In this document: one piece after another, positions 23,518 through 32,425 of the stretch | Numbering within the stretch: the first letter of the stretch is position 1 | Layout of the letters: each line of letters begins with the position of its first letter | NCBI RefSeq assembly: GCF_014654675.1 | Contig: NZ_BNBC01000024.1 | Location: 1-64,000, forward strand | Length of the DNA: 64,000 bases | Source: Streptomyces spiralis | Lineage (GTDB): Bacteria > Actinomycetota > Actinomycetes > Streptomycetales > Streptomycetaceae | Direction: 5' to 3' | Program-made: the position numbers and the translations under genes | Notes under the pieces: model-generated | What the model saw: the letters and a program-made list of their open reading frames with translations, nothing else | The model's database searches: none | What the model was told of the DNA's origin: nothing

Positions 23518-25263
23518 GTGGCTCAGAGCACCGAGACCACCGACTGGGTCTCCCGTTTCGCGGATGAGGTCATCGAGGAGTCGGAGCGCCGGGCCCCGGG
23601 CAAACCGGTCGTCGTCGCGTCCGGACTCTCTCCCTCCGGCCCCATCCATCTGGGGAACCTGCGCGAGGTCATGACCCCGCACCTCGTCGCCGACGAGATC
23701 CGCCGCCGGGGCTACGAGGTGCGGCACCTGATCTCCTGGGACGACTACGACCGGTACCGCAAGGTCCCGGCCGGCGTCACCGGCATCGACGAGTCGTGGG
23801 CCGAGCACATCGGCAAGCCGCTCACCTCCGTCCCCGCCCCCCGCGGCTCGGCGTACGCGAACTGGGCCGAGCACTTCAAGGCCGCCATGGTCGCCTCGCT
23901 CGCCGAGCTGGGCGTGGAGTTCGACGGCATCAGCCAGACCGAGCAGTACACCTCCGGCGCCTACCGCGAGCAGATCCTGCACGCGATGCGGCACCGCGGC
24001 GACATCGACGCCGTCCTCGCCCAGTACCGCACCAAGCCCAAGCCGGCCGACCAGAAGAAGCAGCAGGCCAAGCAGAAGCCGGTCGACGAGGCCGAGCTGG
24101 AGGCCGCCGAGGGCTCGGGCGCCGCCGCCGAGGACGACGGCAGCTCCGGCGCCGCCGGCTACTTCCCGTACAAGCCGTACTGCGGCAACTGCGAGAAGGA
24201 CCTCACCACCGTCAGCTCCTACGACGACGACTCCACCGAGCTGACCTACGCCTGCACGGCGTGCGGCTTCTCCGAGACCGTCCGGCTCAGCGAGTTCAAC
24301 CGCGGCAAGCTGGTGTGGAAGGTCGACTGGCCCATGCGGTGGGCGTACGAGGGCGTGATCTTCGAGCCCTCCGGCGTCGACCACTCCTCGCCGGGCTCCT
24401 CCTTCCAGGTCGGCGGGCAGATCGTCGGGATCTTCGGCGGCAAGCAGCCGATCGGCCCGATGTACGCCTTCGTCGGCATCTCCGGCATGGCGAAGATGTC
24501 CTCCTCCCGGGGCGGTGTCCCCACCCCCGCCGACGCGCTGAAGATCATGGAACCGCAGCTCCTGCGGTGGCTGTACGCCCGGCGCCGGCCGAACCAGTCC
24601 TTCAAGATCGCCTTCGACCAGGAGATCCAGCGCCTGTACGACGAGTGGGACAAGCTCGCGGGCAAGGTCGCCGACGGATCCGCGCTCCCCGCCGATGTCG
24701 CCGCGTACACGCGGGCCGTGGGCACCGCCGCCGGTGAGCTGCCCAAGACCGCCCGCCCGCTGCCGTACCGCACGCTCGCGTCCGTCGCCGACATCACCGC
24801 CGGCCACCAGGACCAGGCGCTGCGGATCCTCAGCGAGCTCGACCCGGCCGACCCGCTCGGCTCGCTGGACGAGGCCCGCCCGCGCTACGACAGGGCCGAG
24901 GCGTGGATCAACACCCACGTCCCCGCCGACCAGCGCACCATCGTCCGTGACGAGCCCGACGCCGAACTGCTGAAGTCCCTCGACGAGGCCTCCCAGCAGT
25001 CCGTACGCCTGCTGCTCGACGGAATCGCCGACCACTGGTCCCTCGACGGACTGACCCACCTCGTGTACGGCGTGCCCAAGGTGCAGGCCGGGTTCTCCGC
25101 CGATGCCACGCCCAAGGAGCTGCCGCCGGAGATCAAGACCGCCCAGCGGTCGTTCTTCGCGCTGCTCTACCACCTGCTGGTGGGCCGTGACACGGGTCCG
25201 CGCCTGCCCACGCTGCTGCTCGCGGTGGGGCAGGAGCGGGTGCGCAAGCTGCTCGGCGAGTAA
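23518..25263 (+). CDS. lysS: Class I lysyl-tRNA synthetase
   Basis: A 581-residue class I LysRS (LysK type), not the class II enzyme of most bacteria. HIGH is SGLSPSGPIHLGN (about residues 39-51), and KMSKS is AKMSSSRGG (about 325). Cys pairs (PYCGNCEKD and YACTACGF) form a zinc-binding insertion, preceded by a Lys/Glu/Ala-rich low-complexity linker (about 172-215). GTG 23518, with AGAGGAC upstream, gives MAQSTETTDW. It is divergent from argS, so the promoters for two charging enzymes share one intergenic region. Confidence 0.96.
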   Translation: MAQSTETTDWVSRFADEVIEESERRAPGKPVVVASGLSPSGPIHLGNLREVMTPHLVADEIRRRGYEVRHLISWDDYDRYRKVPAGVTGIDESWAEHIGKPLTSVPAPRGSAYANWAEHFKAAMVASLAELGVEFDGISQTEQYTSGAYREQILHAMRHRGDIDAVLAQYRTKPKPADQKKQQAKQKPVDEAELEAAEGSGAAAEDDGSSGAAGYFPYKPYCGNCEKDLTTVSSYDDDSTELTYACTACGFSETVRLSEFNRGKLVWKVDWPMRWAYEGVIFEPSGVDHSSPGSSFQVGGQIVGIFGGKQPIGPMYAFVGISGMAKMSSSRGGVPTPADALKIMEPQLLRWLYARRRPNQSFKIAFDQEIQRLYDEWDKLAGKVADGSALPADVAAYTRAVGTAAGELPKTARPLPYRTLASVADITAGHQDQALRILSELDPADPLGSLDEARPRYDRAEAWINTHVPADQRTIVRDEPDAELLKSLDEASQQSVRLLLDGIADHWSLDGLTHLVYGVPKVQAGFSADATPKELPPEIKTAQRSFFALLYHLLVGRDTGPRLPTLLLAVGQERVRKLLGE

Positions 25264-25282
25264 CCGCCGAAGGAAACCCCGA

Positions 25283-25319
25283 CGGGAAAAGGGGCCCTCC
25301 TCGGAGGGCCCCTTTCCCG
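25283..25319. terminator. Bidirectional terminator after lysS
   Basis: A ~17-bp stem (CGGGAAAAGGGGCCCTCC with GGAGGGCCCCTTTCCCG, one bulge) and a TC loop lie between convergent lysS and the DUF2637 gene. The A/T tracts at the stem base give a U-run in both directions. Confidence 0.88.
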
Positions 25320-25337
25320 TGCGACGGGCGTCCTGCC

Positions 25338-26612
25338 CTACGCGATGTGGTCGTCCTCCAGCTCCGCGGTGTGGCGGTTCTGGAAGCGCATGACCATCTT
25401 CTTGGCCTCGGCATCGGGGACGGGGATGCCGTACGTCGCCTCGACGTTGTCACTGAACTCGCGCGGAGTCGGATAGCCGCTGCCGCTGATCGACTGCTTG
25501 AAGACCTGGTAGTACGACTCCTCGTCCGGCGGCGCGGGCTCCGGCGTGCCGCCGCCCTCGCCCAGCTCGCGCGTACGGTTCGGGCCCACCGGAATGGGGA
25601 AGCTGCCCGTGTCCTCCATGGAGGGCTGCTCGAACCGCTCCGGCTGCTGCTCCTCGTACCAGTCCTCGTACACGGGCTCCGGGTCGTACGTCGGATCGTA
25701 GCCGCCGTGGTAGTCGACCTGCTGGGGCGCCTGGAACCACGGGCTCTGGTCGTCCGGCGGCAACTGCTCCTCGTACGCCGGCCCGCCGGGATCCTGCTCG
25801 GCGACCAGCAGCGGGCGCTGCCCGGCGGCGGTCGCCGCCCGTTGCTGCGGGACGGGACCCGCCACGGCGGGCCGGCCGCCCACCGTCGTCTCGAACTCAG
25901 GCGCCGGCGGGATCAGCGCCGGCTCGATTCCCGCCGCCGCCAGACCGGCGGGGGCCGTCTCCGCCAGCGGCACACCGTAGCGGGCCAGCCGCAGCGGCAT
26001 CAGCGACTCCACCGGAGCCTTGCGCCGCCAGGCCCGGCCGAAGCGGGAGCGCAGCCGCGCCTGGTAGACCAGACGCTCCTGCTCCAGCTTGATGACCTGG
26101 TCGTAGGAGCGCAGTTCCCACAGCTTCATCCGGCGCCACAGCAGGAACGTCGGCACCGGGGACAGCAGCCAGCGGGTGAGCCGGACGCCCTCCATGTGCT
26201 TGTCGGCGGTGATGTCGGCGATCCGGCCGATCGCGTGTCGGGCCGCCTCCACGGCGACCACGAACAGCACCGGGATCACCGCGTGCATGCCCACACCCAG
26301 CGGGTCCGGCCAGGCGGCCGCGCCGTTGAACGCGATCGTCGCCGCCGTCAGCAGCCACGCCGTCTGACGCAGCAGCGGGAAGGGGATACGGATCCAGGTC
26401 AGCAGCAGGTCCAGGGCGAGCAGCACACAGATGCCCGCGTCGATGCCGACCGGGAACACATAGCTGAAGTTCCCGAAGCCCTTCTTGATCGCGAGCTCAC
26501 GGACGGCCGCGTACGAACCCGCGAAGCCGATACCGGCGATGATCACGGCGCCCGTCACGACCACGCCGATGAGGACGCGGTGCATCCGAGTCAGCTTCAG
26601 TGGCCCGGCCAC
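25338..26612 (-). CDS. DUF2637 membrane protein
   Basis: A 424-residue Streptomyces protein with a DUF2637 N-terminal half: four to five transmembrane segments between residues ~10 and ~150. A basic amphipathic region follows (LWRRMKLWELRSYDQVIKLEQERLVYQARLRSRFG, pieces of a coiled coil near 165-200), then a long Pro/Gln/Glu-rich tail. DUF2637 is found in plasmid transfer proteins and chromosomal relatives; the function is not settled. Start GTG 26612 has an excellent AGGGGAGGGGAG; the open frame upstream to TTG 26648 runs through that site and is rejected. Confidence 0.82.
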   Translation of the reverse strand: MAGPLKLTRMHRVLIGVVVTGAVIIAGIGFAGSYAAVRELAIKKGFGNFSYVFPVGIDAGICVLLALDLLLTWIRIPFPLLRQTAWLLTAATIAFNGAAAWPDPLGVGMHAVIPVLFVVAVEAARHAIGRIADITADKHMEGVRLTRWLLSPVPTFLLWRRMKLWELRSYDQVIKLEQERLVYQARLRSRFGRAWRRKAPVESLMPLRLARYGVPLAETAPAGLAAAGIEPALIPPAPEFETTVGGRPAVAGPVPQQRAATAAGQRPLLVAEQDPGGPAYEEQLPPDDQSPWFQAPQQVDYHGGYDPTYDPEPVYEDWYEEQQPERFEQPSMEDTGSFPIPVGPNRTRELGEGGGTPEPAPPDEESYYQVFKQSISGSGYPTPREFSDNVEATYGIPVPDAEAKKMVMRFQNRHTAELEDDHIA

Positions 26613-26636
26613 TCGTACTCCCCTCCCCTTGCCTGT

Positions 26637-26650
26637 TGTTGCGCGCAACA
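26637..26650. promoter_or_regulatory. 14-bp palindrome upstream of DUF2637 gene
   Basis: TGTTGCGCGCAACA is a perfect palindrome 25 bases upstream of the start codon and just before the ribosome site. It is a plausible operator for a dimeric regulator, which I cannot identify. Confidence 0.5.
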
Positions 26651-26720
26651 GAGTGGCACACTCGTGCGGCGCTCGGGCGGGCGGATGAGAATGCCCGACT
26701 ACGGGCCGACTTGGACCCGC

Positions 26721-27620
26721 TCAGCCCTTCGACGCGGCCTTCGTCGAAGACGACGTCGACGGGGACGCGGACCTGGCGGAGGACCCGGAGGAGGACTTGG
26801 AGGGAGACGCCGAGCCCGAGGCCGACGAGGATGTGCTCGGCGAGGCGGCGCCACCGTCCCCGTTCGCCTTCGCCACCGCGGCCACCGCCTCCTTGGCCGC
26901 CGACTTCGCGTCCTTGGCCAGATCGTCGGCGTCCGGGCTCTTGTCACCGGCCAGACCGGCACCGTTGTAGTCCAGGGTGACGACCACGTTCTCCACCCGC
27001 GCCACGACCGTCTGCTGCTTGAAGGAGCCTTCCTTCTTCTTCAGGTCGTAGCGCACCGCAGTCGCCTCGTCGCCCGTCCCGGACACCGGTTCCGACTTGG
27101 TGTTCTTCGCGCCCGCCACGGACTTCGCGTCCTGGACCTGCTTCGCGTAGTACTCCTTGGCCTGCTCGTCGCCCGAGCCACGGTCGGCGTCCGACTCGAA
27201 ACGCAGCAACGAGACGTTCAGCCAGCGGAACTGAGAACCCTTCACCCCGTTGTTCTCCAGGCTGTTCCAGGAACAGCTGGCACGCGAGGAGACATCGCTG
27301 GAGGTGCCCTCCTTGGCGGACTTCGTCCCCTTCGGGACCAGTTCGCCCAGCGTCTTGCCCGACAGCACCTTGCACGCCTCCGGCAGCTTCGCGTACCTCG
27401 CCGCCTGCACCGTCGGGGAGGCACTCGCGCTCGCGGACGCCTTGGCGCCGTCCGCCGGCGTCTTCTTCCCGCCGGCGCCGTCACCGGAGCCGGAGTTCGA
27501 GGAGCAGGCCGCGGCCAGCAGCATCACGGGTACGGCCGCCGCGCAGACAACGACGCGGTTCAGTCGCCGGGCACGCTCGGGTCGCTGGGCACGATGGTCT
27601 CGCTGGGCTGCTCGCTGCAT
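26721..27620 (-). CDS. DUF3558 lipoprotein
   Basis: A 299-residue secreted lipoprotein. A basic N-region is followed by a hydrophobic stretch and lipobox (VVVCAAAVPVMLLAAAC, Cys near residue 40). The DUF3558 body has paired cysteines (EACKVL and SRASCSWN), and a Ser/Ala-rich low-complexity tail of ~50 residues ends in SSSTKAASKG. ATG 27620 has GAAGGAAC upstream and is preferred to ATG 27635. A paralogue follows in the same orientation, so the pair probably arose by tandem duplication. Confidence 0.82.
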   Translation of the reverse strand: MQRAAQRDHRAQRPERARRLNRVVVCAAAVPVMLLAAACSSNSGSGDGAGGKKTPADGAKASASASASPTVQAARYAKLPEACKVLSGKTLGELVPKGTKSAKEGTSSDVSSRASCSWNSLENNGVKGSQFRWLNVSLLRFESDADRGSGDEQAKEYYAKQVQDAKSVAGAKNTKSEPVSGTGDEATAVRYDLKKKEGSFKQQTVVARVENVVVTLDYNGAGLAGDKSPDADDLAKDAKSAAKEAVAAVAKANGDGGAASPSTSSSASGSASPSKSSSGSSARSASPSTSSSTKAASKG

Positions 27621-27753
27621 GGTTCCTTCACTCATGACGCTCGTGGTTCCTGCGGTCGGATCGGGTCCGAGGGGCCACGGTACGCGGTGAGACAGCCGTG
27701 TGGTTCGCCTTCCCGGGCATTGCGGCCGGGCGCCAAGTGCCGGACGAAAGGCA

Positions 27754-28602
27754 TCAGCCGCCCAGCGAATCCGCCAGTCGCGCCGCCAGATTCCGGGCCT
27801 TGTCCTGCATTTCCTCACTGTCGGGGACCACGCCGACGGCGGCCGGCTGCTCCTCGTACTCGATGGTCACGATGACGTTCGACGTGCGGAACGCCACAGT
27901 CACCGTCCGCTGCTTGGCCGTCGAACCGGAGCTGCTGAGCTGATCGTCGAGGAACCCCTCGTCGCCGAGGTCGTCGAGGGTGCGGGGCTGGAGATCGGCG
28001 GGGTCCGAGACGGGCGGCGAGGCCGAGGAGGCGCCAGAGGAGGGGGTGGCGCCGGAGGAGGACGGCGAGGGCGCCCCGGAGGAGGACGGAGTACTGCCGG
28101 AGCCGGAGCCGGAGGAGCTGTCCGATCCGGAGGGCGTGGTCGCGGGTAGGGGAAGGTGGGCGTCCGCCTGCTTCGTGGCGAAGACCGACTGCGCCTGGCT
28201 GTCGTCGCTCACGGAGTTGTCGTAGGAGACGACCCGCTCGAAGTCGATGTGCAGCCGGTCGGTGGCTTCCGTGGAGTCCACTTTCCAACGGCAGCCCACC
28301 TTGCGGTCCGTGTCGTAGGTGAGCGCGGCCTCGCCCTGGTAGGCGTGGTCCCGCTGGTCCGGGTCCGTGATCTGCTTGATGCCGGGCAGCAGCGAGTCGA
28401 GGGTGGTGTGGCCGACCGCGCCGCAGGCCTCGGGCAGCGTGCGGTACTTGCCCGGCTGGGCCTCCAGCGTCGCCGGACCGGAACCGTCCTGGTTGGCGTT
28501 GTCCGTCCGGCCGTTGTCCGACGAGCCGTCGGTGCAGCCGGTCAGCAGCAGGGCCGCCGCGAGGAGCGCGGCCGCGCCGGGTACGTACGCCTTCCGCAGC
28601 AC
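27754..28602 (-). CDS. DUF3558 lipoprotein, paralogue of the preceding gene
   Basis: A 282-residue lipoprotein with a 20-residue signal and lipobox LLTGC (Cys near 20). The body has two cysteines spaced as in its neighbour (PEACGAV and RKVGCRWK), a Ser/Gly/Pro linker (about 165-225) and a C-terminal beta-rich segment (RTVTVAFRTSNVIVTIEYEE) resembling the neighbour's DYNG strand. Start GTG 28602 has AGAGGAG seven bases upstream; the upstream open frame is rejected. Both are cell-surface proteins of unknown role. Confidence 0.82.
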   Translation of the reverse strand: MLRKAYVPGAAALLAAALLLTGCTDGSSDNGRTDNANQDGSGPATLEAQPGKYRTLPEACGAVGHTTLDSLLPGIKQITDPDQRDHAYQGEAALTYDTDRKVGCRWKVDSTEATDRLHIDFERVVSYDNSVSDDSQAQSVFATKQADAHLPLPATTPSGSDSSSGSGSGSTPSSSGAPSPSSSGATPSSGASSASPPVSDPADLQPRTLDDLGDEGFLDDQLSSSGSTAKQRTVTVAFRTSNVIVTIEYEEQPAAVGVVPDSEEMQDKARNLAARLADSLGG

Positions 28603-28831
28603 GGGCAGGCTCCTCTCGACGGTGTCGGTGCGTGTCGGTCCGCAGGTGGTGTGCCGGTCCGGTCCCCGCAGGTTATTCGCTTGCCGGGCGGGGGCGGCTC
28701 CTGGAGACAATGTGTATCGCACGCACTGCCGTGGACGCCGGTCCGTTGCCCTGTTTCGTAGATCTTGGCGCCGGTATTGCCCTTCGCAACTTCTGAGAAT
28801 TCTGTACGTTTTACGGGGGAATGAGGACAAT

Positions 28832-30025
28832 ATGTCGTACGTGGAGATACCGGGCGCGAAGGTTCCCATCCGCATGTGGACGGACCCGGCGGCGGTCGAG
28901 GGCGCGGCGATGCAGCAGCTCCAGAACGTCGCGACCCTGCCCTGGATCAAGGGCCTGGCCGTCATGCCCGACGTCCACTACGGCAAGGGCGCGACGGTCG
29001 GCTCGGTCATCGCCATGCGGGGCGCGGTGTGCCCGGCGGCGGTGGGTGTCGACATCGGCTGCGGAATGTCGGCGGTGAAGACGTCCCTGACGGCGAACGA
29101 CCTCCCGGGCGACCTGTCCCGGCTCCGCTCGAAGATCGAGCAGGCGATCCCGGTGGGACGTGGGATGCACGCGGATCCGGTGGATCCGGGGCAGTTCCAC
29201 GGGCTGGGTACGGCGGGGTGGGACGACTTCTGGGGCCGGTTCGACGGGGTGGCCGAGTCGGTCAAGTTCCGTCAGGAACGAGCCACGCATCAGATGGGAA
29301 CGCTCGGATCCGGAAATCACTTCGTCGAGGTGTGCACGGACACGGCCGGTTCTGTCTGGTTGATGCTCCACTCCGGGTCCCGCAACATCGGCAAGGAACT
29401 CGCCGAGCACCACATCGGCGTGGCCCACAAGCTCCCGCACAACCAGGGTCTGGTGGACCGCGACCTCGCGGTCTTCGTGGCGGACACCCCGCAGATGGCG
29501 GCCTACCGCAACGACCTGTTCTGGGCGCAGGAGTACGCCAAGTACAACCGCACCATCATGATGGCGCTCCTGAAGGACGTGATCCGCAAGGAGTTCAAGA
29601 AGGCGAAGCCCGCCTTCGAGCCGGAGATCTCCTGCCACCACAACTACGTGGCCGAGGAGCGCTACGAGGGCATGGACCTGCTCGTGACCCGCAAGGGCGC
29701 GATCCGGGCCGGCTCCGGCGAGTACGGCATCATCCCGGGCTCGATGGGCACGGGTTCGTACATCGTGAAGGGTCTCGGCAACGACAAGGCGTTCAACTCG
29801 GCCTCGCACGGCGCGGGTCGGCGCATGAGCCGCAACGCCGCCAAGCGCCGCTTCTCCACGAAGGACCTGGAGGAGCAGACGCGAGGCGTGGAGTGCCGCA
29901 AGGACTCCGGCGTCGTCGACGAGATCCCGGGCGCCTACAAGCCGATCGAGCAGGTCATCGACCAGCAGCGGGACCTCGTCGAGGTGGTGGCCAAGCTCAA
30001 GCAGGTGGTGTGTGTGAAGGGCTGA
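28832..30025 (+). CDS. rtcB: RtcB-family RNA ligase
   Basis: A 397-residue RtcB, which joins 2',3'-cyclic-phosphate or 3'-phosphate RNA ends to 5'-OH ends using GTP and Mn2+. Metal and catalytic motifs are visible: VMPDVHYGKGATVGS (about residues 44-58), VGVDIGCGMSAVKT (about 71-84) with the metal-binding Cys, GTLGSGNHFVEV (about 153-164), and HSGSRNIGKE. The guanylate-accepting His lies in the C-terminal SHGAGRRMSRNAAK segment. ATG 28832 has GAGGAC 6 bases upstream. No archease or RtcR-like regulator is adjacent. It is convergent with the phosphatase-GNAT fusion gene, with only 5 bases between stops. Confidence 0.93.
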   Translation: MSYVEIPGAKVPIRMWTDPAAVEGAAMQQLQNVATLPWIKGLAVMPDVHYGKGATVGSVIAMRGAVCPAAVGVDIGCGMSAVKTSLTANDLPGDLSRLRSKIEQAIPVGRGMHADPVDPGQFHGLGTAGWDDFWGRFDGVAESVKFRQERATHQMGTLGSGNHFVEVCTDTAGSVWLMLHSGSRNIGKELAEHHIGVAHKLPHNQGLVDRDLAVFVADTPQMAAYRNDLFWAQEYAKYNRTIMMALLKDVIRKEFKKAKPAFEPEISCHHNYVAEERYEGMDLLVTRKGAIRAGSGEYGIIPGSMGTGSYIVKGLGNDKAFNSASHGAGRRMSRNAAKRRFSTKDLEEQTRGVECRKDSGVVDEIPGAYKPIEQVIDQQRDLVEVVAKLKQVVCVKG

Positions 30026-30030
30026 GCCGG

Positions 30031-31296
30031 TCACACCAGCCGCTTCTCCAGCAGCGTCACCGCATACGGGCTGCCCCCGCCGTCCGTCTTCGCCCGCTGT
30101 TCGCCGACCACCCTGTAGCCCGCCGACTCGTAGTAGGCGCGCAGGCGGGGGTTGGAGGCGAGGCAGTCGAGGCGGGCGTAGGGGCGGCCCGCCGCGGTGA
30201 TGCGGGACTCGGCCTCGGCCAGCATCTGTCGGCCTGTTCCCGGCGGTGCCGTGTGCGGGGTGGTCATCAGGCGGTGGATGTAGCCCGCGTCCGCGGGGCG
30301 GGAGCCCCAGGCGGCCGGGTCGTCCCACCACAGTTCCCAGGCGCCGGCCAGGTGGTCGCCCGCGTGTGCCAGCCAGACCTCGCCCTCGCGCATGCGGGTG
30401 AGGAAGTGGGTCTCGTCCTTCTCGCCCGGCTTCCACTGGTCGATGCCGCGGGCCAGTTGCCACAGGGCGGCGGTGTCGCGCAGGCGGACCAGGGTGCCGG
30501 CGTCGGAGGCCGTGGCCCTGCGGTAGGCCAGCGGGGGCCAGGCGGTCGGCGCCGGCTCCAGGAGGTGGGTGCGGAGGGTGGTCGCCAGGGCCTCGGCGTC
30601 CAGGTCCAGGGCGTTCGCCACGTACGACTCGACCGAGCCGTACCTCTGCTTCAGGGCGGTCAGGAACAGGCGCATCACCGACTCGGGCGCGCGGCCGTAG
30701 CCCGGCCAGGCCGGGGTGCGGCCGCCGTTGCGTCTCCGCCAGTCGGCCAGCAGGGCCGGGGTGGCCAGCTCCGTGAGGCTGAAGTCCTCGATGACCACGG
30801 GCTCGGGGACGCCGAGCAGGGACAGGACCAGGGCGGCCATCTCACCCGTGCGGTCCTTGCCGGAGGCGCAGTGGAAGACCAGGGGGGTGTCGGAGGCGGC
30901 CGCGTCCGCGATCAGTTCCAGGGCTCTGCGGATCTCCTTGGTGCCGTCCTCCGCCACCTCCATGTAGCGCTCCGCCAGATACGGGCCCGGCTCCACCTCG
31001 GGCCCCAGCGACGGCTGGTCGTACGGCCGGTGCTCGATGCTGAGGTTGTGGTAGGTGAAGGACGGGTGCTCCGGGACGCGGCCCTGGCGCTCGACCTCCC
31101 AGTCGTGGCGGAGGTCGATCACGGTGCCGATGCCGAGGGCGAGGAAGCGGTCCCAGTCCGCGGTGTCCCGGTGCAGTTTGCCGAGGCCGTCCGCGCGGAA
31201 GAGGCGGCGGGGGCGGACGCGCCTGCCGTCCTCGGTGCCGTAGCCGCCGAGATCGCGGACGTTGCGCAGGGCGTCGAAGGGTATGTGTCTGTCCAC
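30031..31296 (-). CDS. Tyrosine-phosphatase / GNAT acetyltransferase fusion
   Basis: A 421-residue two-domain protein. Residues 1 to ~255 are a DSP/PTP-like phosphatase (PF13350 type): NVRDLGGYGTEDGRRVRPRRLFRA at the start and the P-loop HCASGKDRTG (CX5R, about residues 140-149). Residues ~270-421 are a GNAT domain: YRRATASDAGTLVRLR, the AcCoA-type PPGTGRQMLAEAE loop, and RLDCLASNPRLRAYYESAGY. The two activities may act on related substrates, but this is inference. The start is GTG 31294-31296; a TAGGGT box 8 bases upstream suggests a leaderless mRNA. It is convergent with rtcB. Confidence 0.85.
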   Translation of the reverse strand: MDRHIPFDALRNVRDLGGYGTEDGRRVRPRRLFRADGLGKLHRDTADWDRFLALGIGTVIDLRHDWEVERQGRVPEHPSFTYHNLSIEHRPYDQPSLGPEVEPGPYLAERYMEVAEDGTKEIRRALELIADAAASDTPLVFHCASGKDRTGEMAALVLSLLGVPEPVVIEDFSLTELATPALLADWRRRNGGRTPAWPGYGRAPESVMRLFLTALKQRYGSVESYVANALDLDAEALATTLRTHLLEPAPTAWPPLAYRRATASDAGTLVRLRDTAALWQLARGIDQWKPGEKDETHFLTRMREGEVWLAHAGDHLAGAWELWWDDPAAWGSRPADAGYIHRLMTTPHTAPPGTGRQMLAEAESRITAAGRPYARLDCLASNPRLRAYYESAGYRVVGEQRAKTDGGGSPYAVTLLEKRLV

Positions 31297-31338
31297 GGTC
31301 AGTGACCCTAGGCGGCTGCCGCGGCCTTCGTCCCCGGT

Positions 31339-31500
31339 TTACTTCGCGTGTCGTACGGCGAAGATCATGACGAACGCCACGATGTGGATGCCGAAGAGGA
31401 AGTAGCCGAGGTAGTACCAGACGTAGCGCTCGCGCTTCTTCTCCAGGGCGAGGCGCTCCTGCTCCTCGGTCCTGTCCCGGCCGGTGTCGTGCGTCGTCAT
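31339..31500 (-). CDS. DUF6126 small membrane protein
   Basis: A 53-residue protein: an acidic/basic cytoplasmic helix (RTEEQERLALEKKRER) followed by one transmembrane helix (about residues 26-49) and a short RHAK tail. It matches the pattern of the Streptomyces DUF6126 family, whose function is unknown. It starts at ATG 31500 and stops at TAA (31339-31341). It lies 7 bases downstream of the SDR gene, so they form an operon. Confidence 0.8.
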   Translation of the reverse strand: MTTHDTGRDRTEEQERLALEKKRERYVWYYLGYFLFGIHIVAFVMIFAVRHAK

Positions 31501-31507
31501 CGTCGTC

Positions 31508-32284
31508 TCACTGCTCCCGGTGCACCTTGGTGTTCGACGCCTGGGCGCGCGGGCGCACGATCAGGAGGTCGATGTTGACGTGGCTGGGGCGGGTCACCGC
31601 CCAGGCGATCGTCTCCGCCACGTCGTCCGCCGTCAGCGGTTCGGCCACGCCCTGGTAGACCTTCGCCGCCTTTTCCGTGTCGCCGCCGAAGCGGGTCAGC
31701 GCGAACTCCTCCGTCCTGACCATGCCGGGCGCGACCTCGATGACGCGGACCGGCTGTCCGACGATCTCCAGACGCAGTGTCTCGGCGAGGACGTGGGCGC
31801 CGTGCTTGGCGGCGACATATCCCGCGCCGCCCTCGTACGTGGCGTGGCCGGCCGTGGAGGAGACCACGACGACCGTGCCGTCTCCGCTCGCGACCAGCTT
31901 CGGCAGCAGGGCCTGGGTGAGGTTGAGGGTGCCGATGACGTTCGTCTCGTACATCGTGCGCCAGTCGGCGGGGTCGCCGGTGGCGACCGGGTCGGCGCCG
32001 AGTGCGCCGCCCGCGTTGTTGACCAGGACCCCGACGGTCTGGAAGGCCGTCGCGAACTCGTCGACGGCCGCGCGGTCGGTGACGTCCAGCTGGTAGGCCG
32101 TGGCCGCGTGCCCGGCCGCGTTGATCTCCTCGGCGAGCGCCTCGATGCGGTCCTTGCGGCGGGCGGTCAGGACGACGCGGTAGCCGGCGGCGGCGAGCTG
32201 CCGGGCCGTGGCGGCGCCGATGCCGCTGCTCGCGCCGGTGACGACGGCGATGCGGGAGGCGGCGGACGGTGCGGCGCTGGCCAT
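31508..32284 (-). CDS. SDR family oxidoreductase
   Basis: A 258-residue classical short-chain dehydrogenase. The NADP loop is VTGASSGIGAATA (residues ~15-27), with the basic pair ARRKDR downstream suggesting NADP(H). NNAGG follows at ~88, the catalytic Ser is in VVVSSTAGHATYEGG and the YxxxK is YVAAKHG (about 154-160). It resembles YdfG-type or 3-oxoacyl reductases; the substrate is unknown. ATG 32284 has AGGAG 6 bases upstream. It heads a two-gene operon with the DUF6126 peptide. Confidence 0.9.
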   Translation of the reverse strand: MASAAPSAASRIAVVTGASSGIGAATARQLAAAGYRVVLTARRKDRIEALAEEINAAGHAATAYQLDVTDRAAVDEFATAFQTVGVLVNNAGGALGADPVATGDPADWRTMYETNVIGTLNLTQALLPKLVASGDGTVVVVSSTAGHATYEGGAGYVAAKHGAHVLAETLRLEIVGQPVRVIEVAPGMVRTEEFALTRFGGDTEKAAKVYQGVAEPLTADDVAETIAWAVTRPSHVNIDLLIVRPRAQASNTKVHREQ

Positions 32285-32344
32285 GAGCTGCTCCTGTGAG
32301 GGGGTCGGCGGGGTCTGCCTGATCTGCGTGGTCGGCTCTGCCCA

Positions 32345-32398
32345 GAGTACGGCTCCGCCCGGGGCGGGGCTTCGCCCGGAGTGCGGCTCCGCCCGGGG
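32345..32398. repeat. Direct repeat of a 20-bp GC-rich unit
   Basis: GAGTACGGCTCCGCCCGGGG (32345-32364) recurs as GAGTGCGGCTCCGCCCGGGG (32379-32398), one mismatch, 34 bases apart, with a related CGGGGCTTCGCCCGGA between them. It lies between the SDR and YnfA genes. Confidence 0.75.
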
Positions 32399-32425
32399 GT
32401 ACGGCCTCGCACGTGCCCCTGTCCG

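Noticed and set aside
28770..28812. TTGCCC and palindromic AGAATTCT upstream of rtcB as a sigma-54-like or RtcR site
   Set aside because: Streptomyces lacks sigma-54 and no adjacent RtcR gene exists; the boxes do not form a good promoter.
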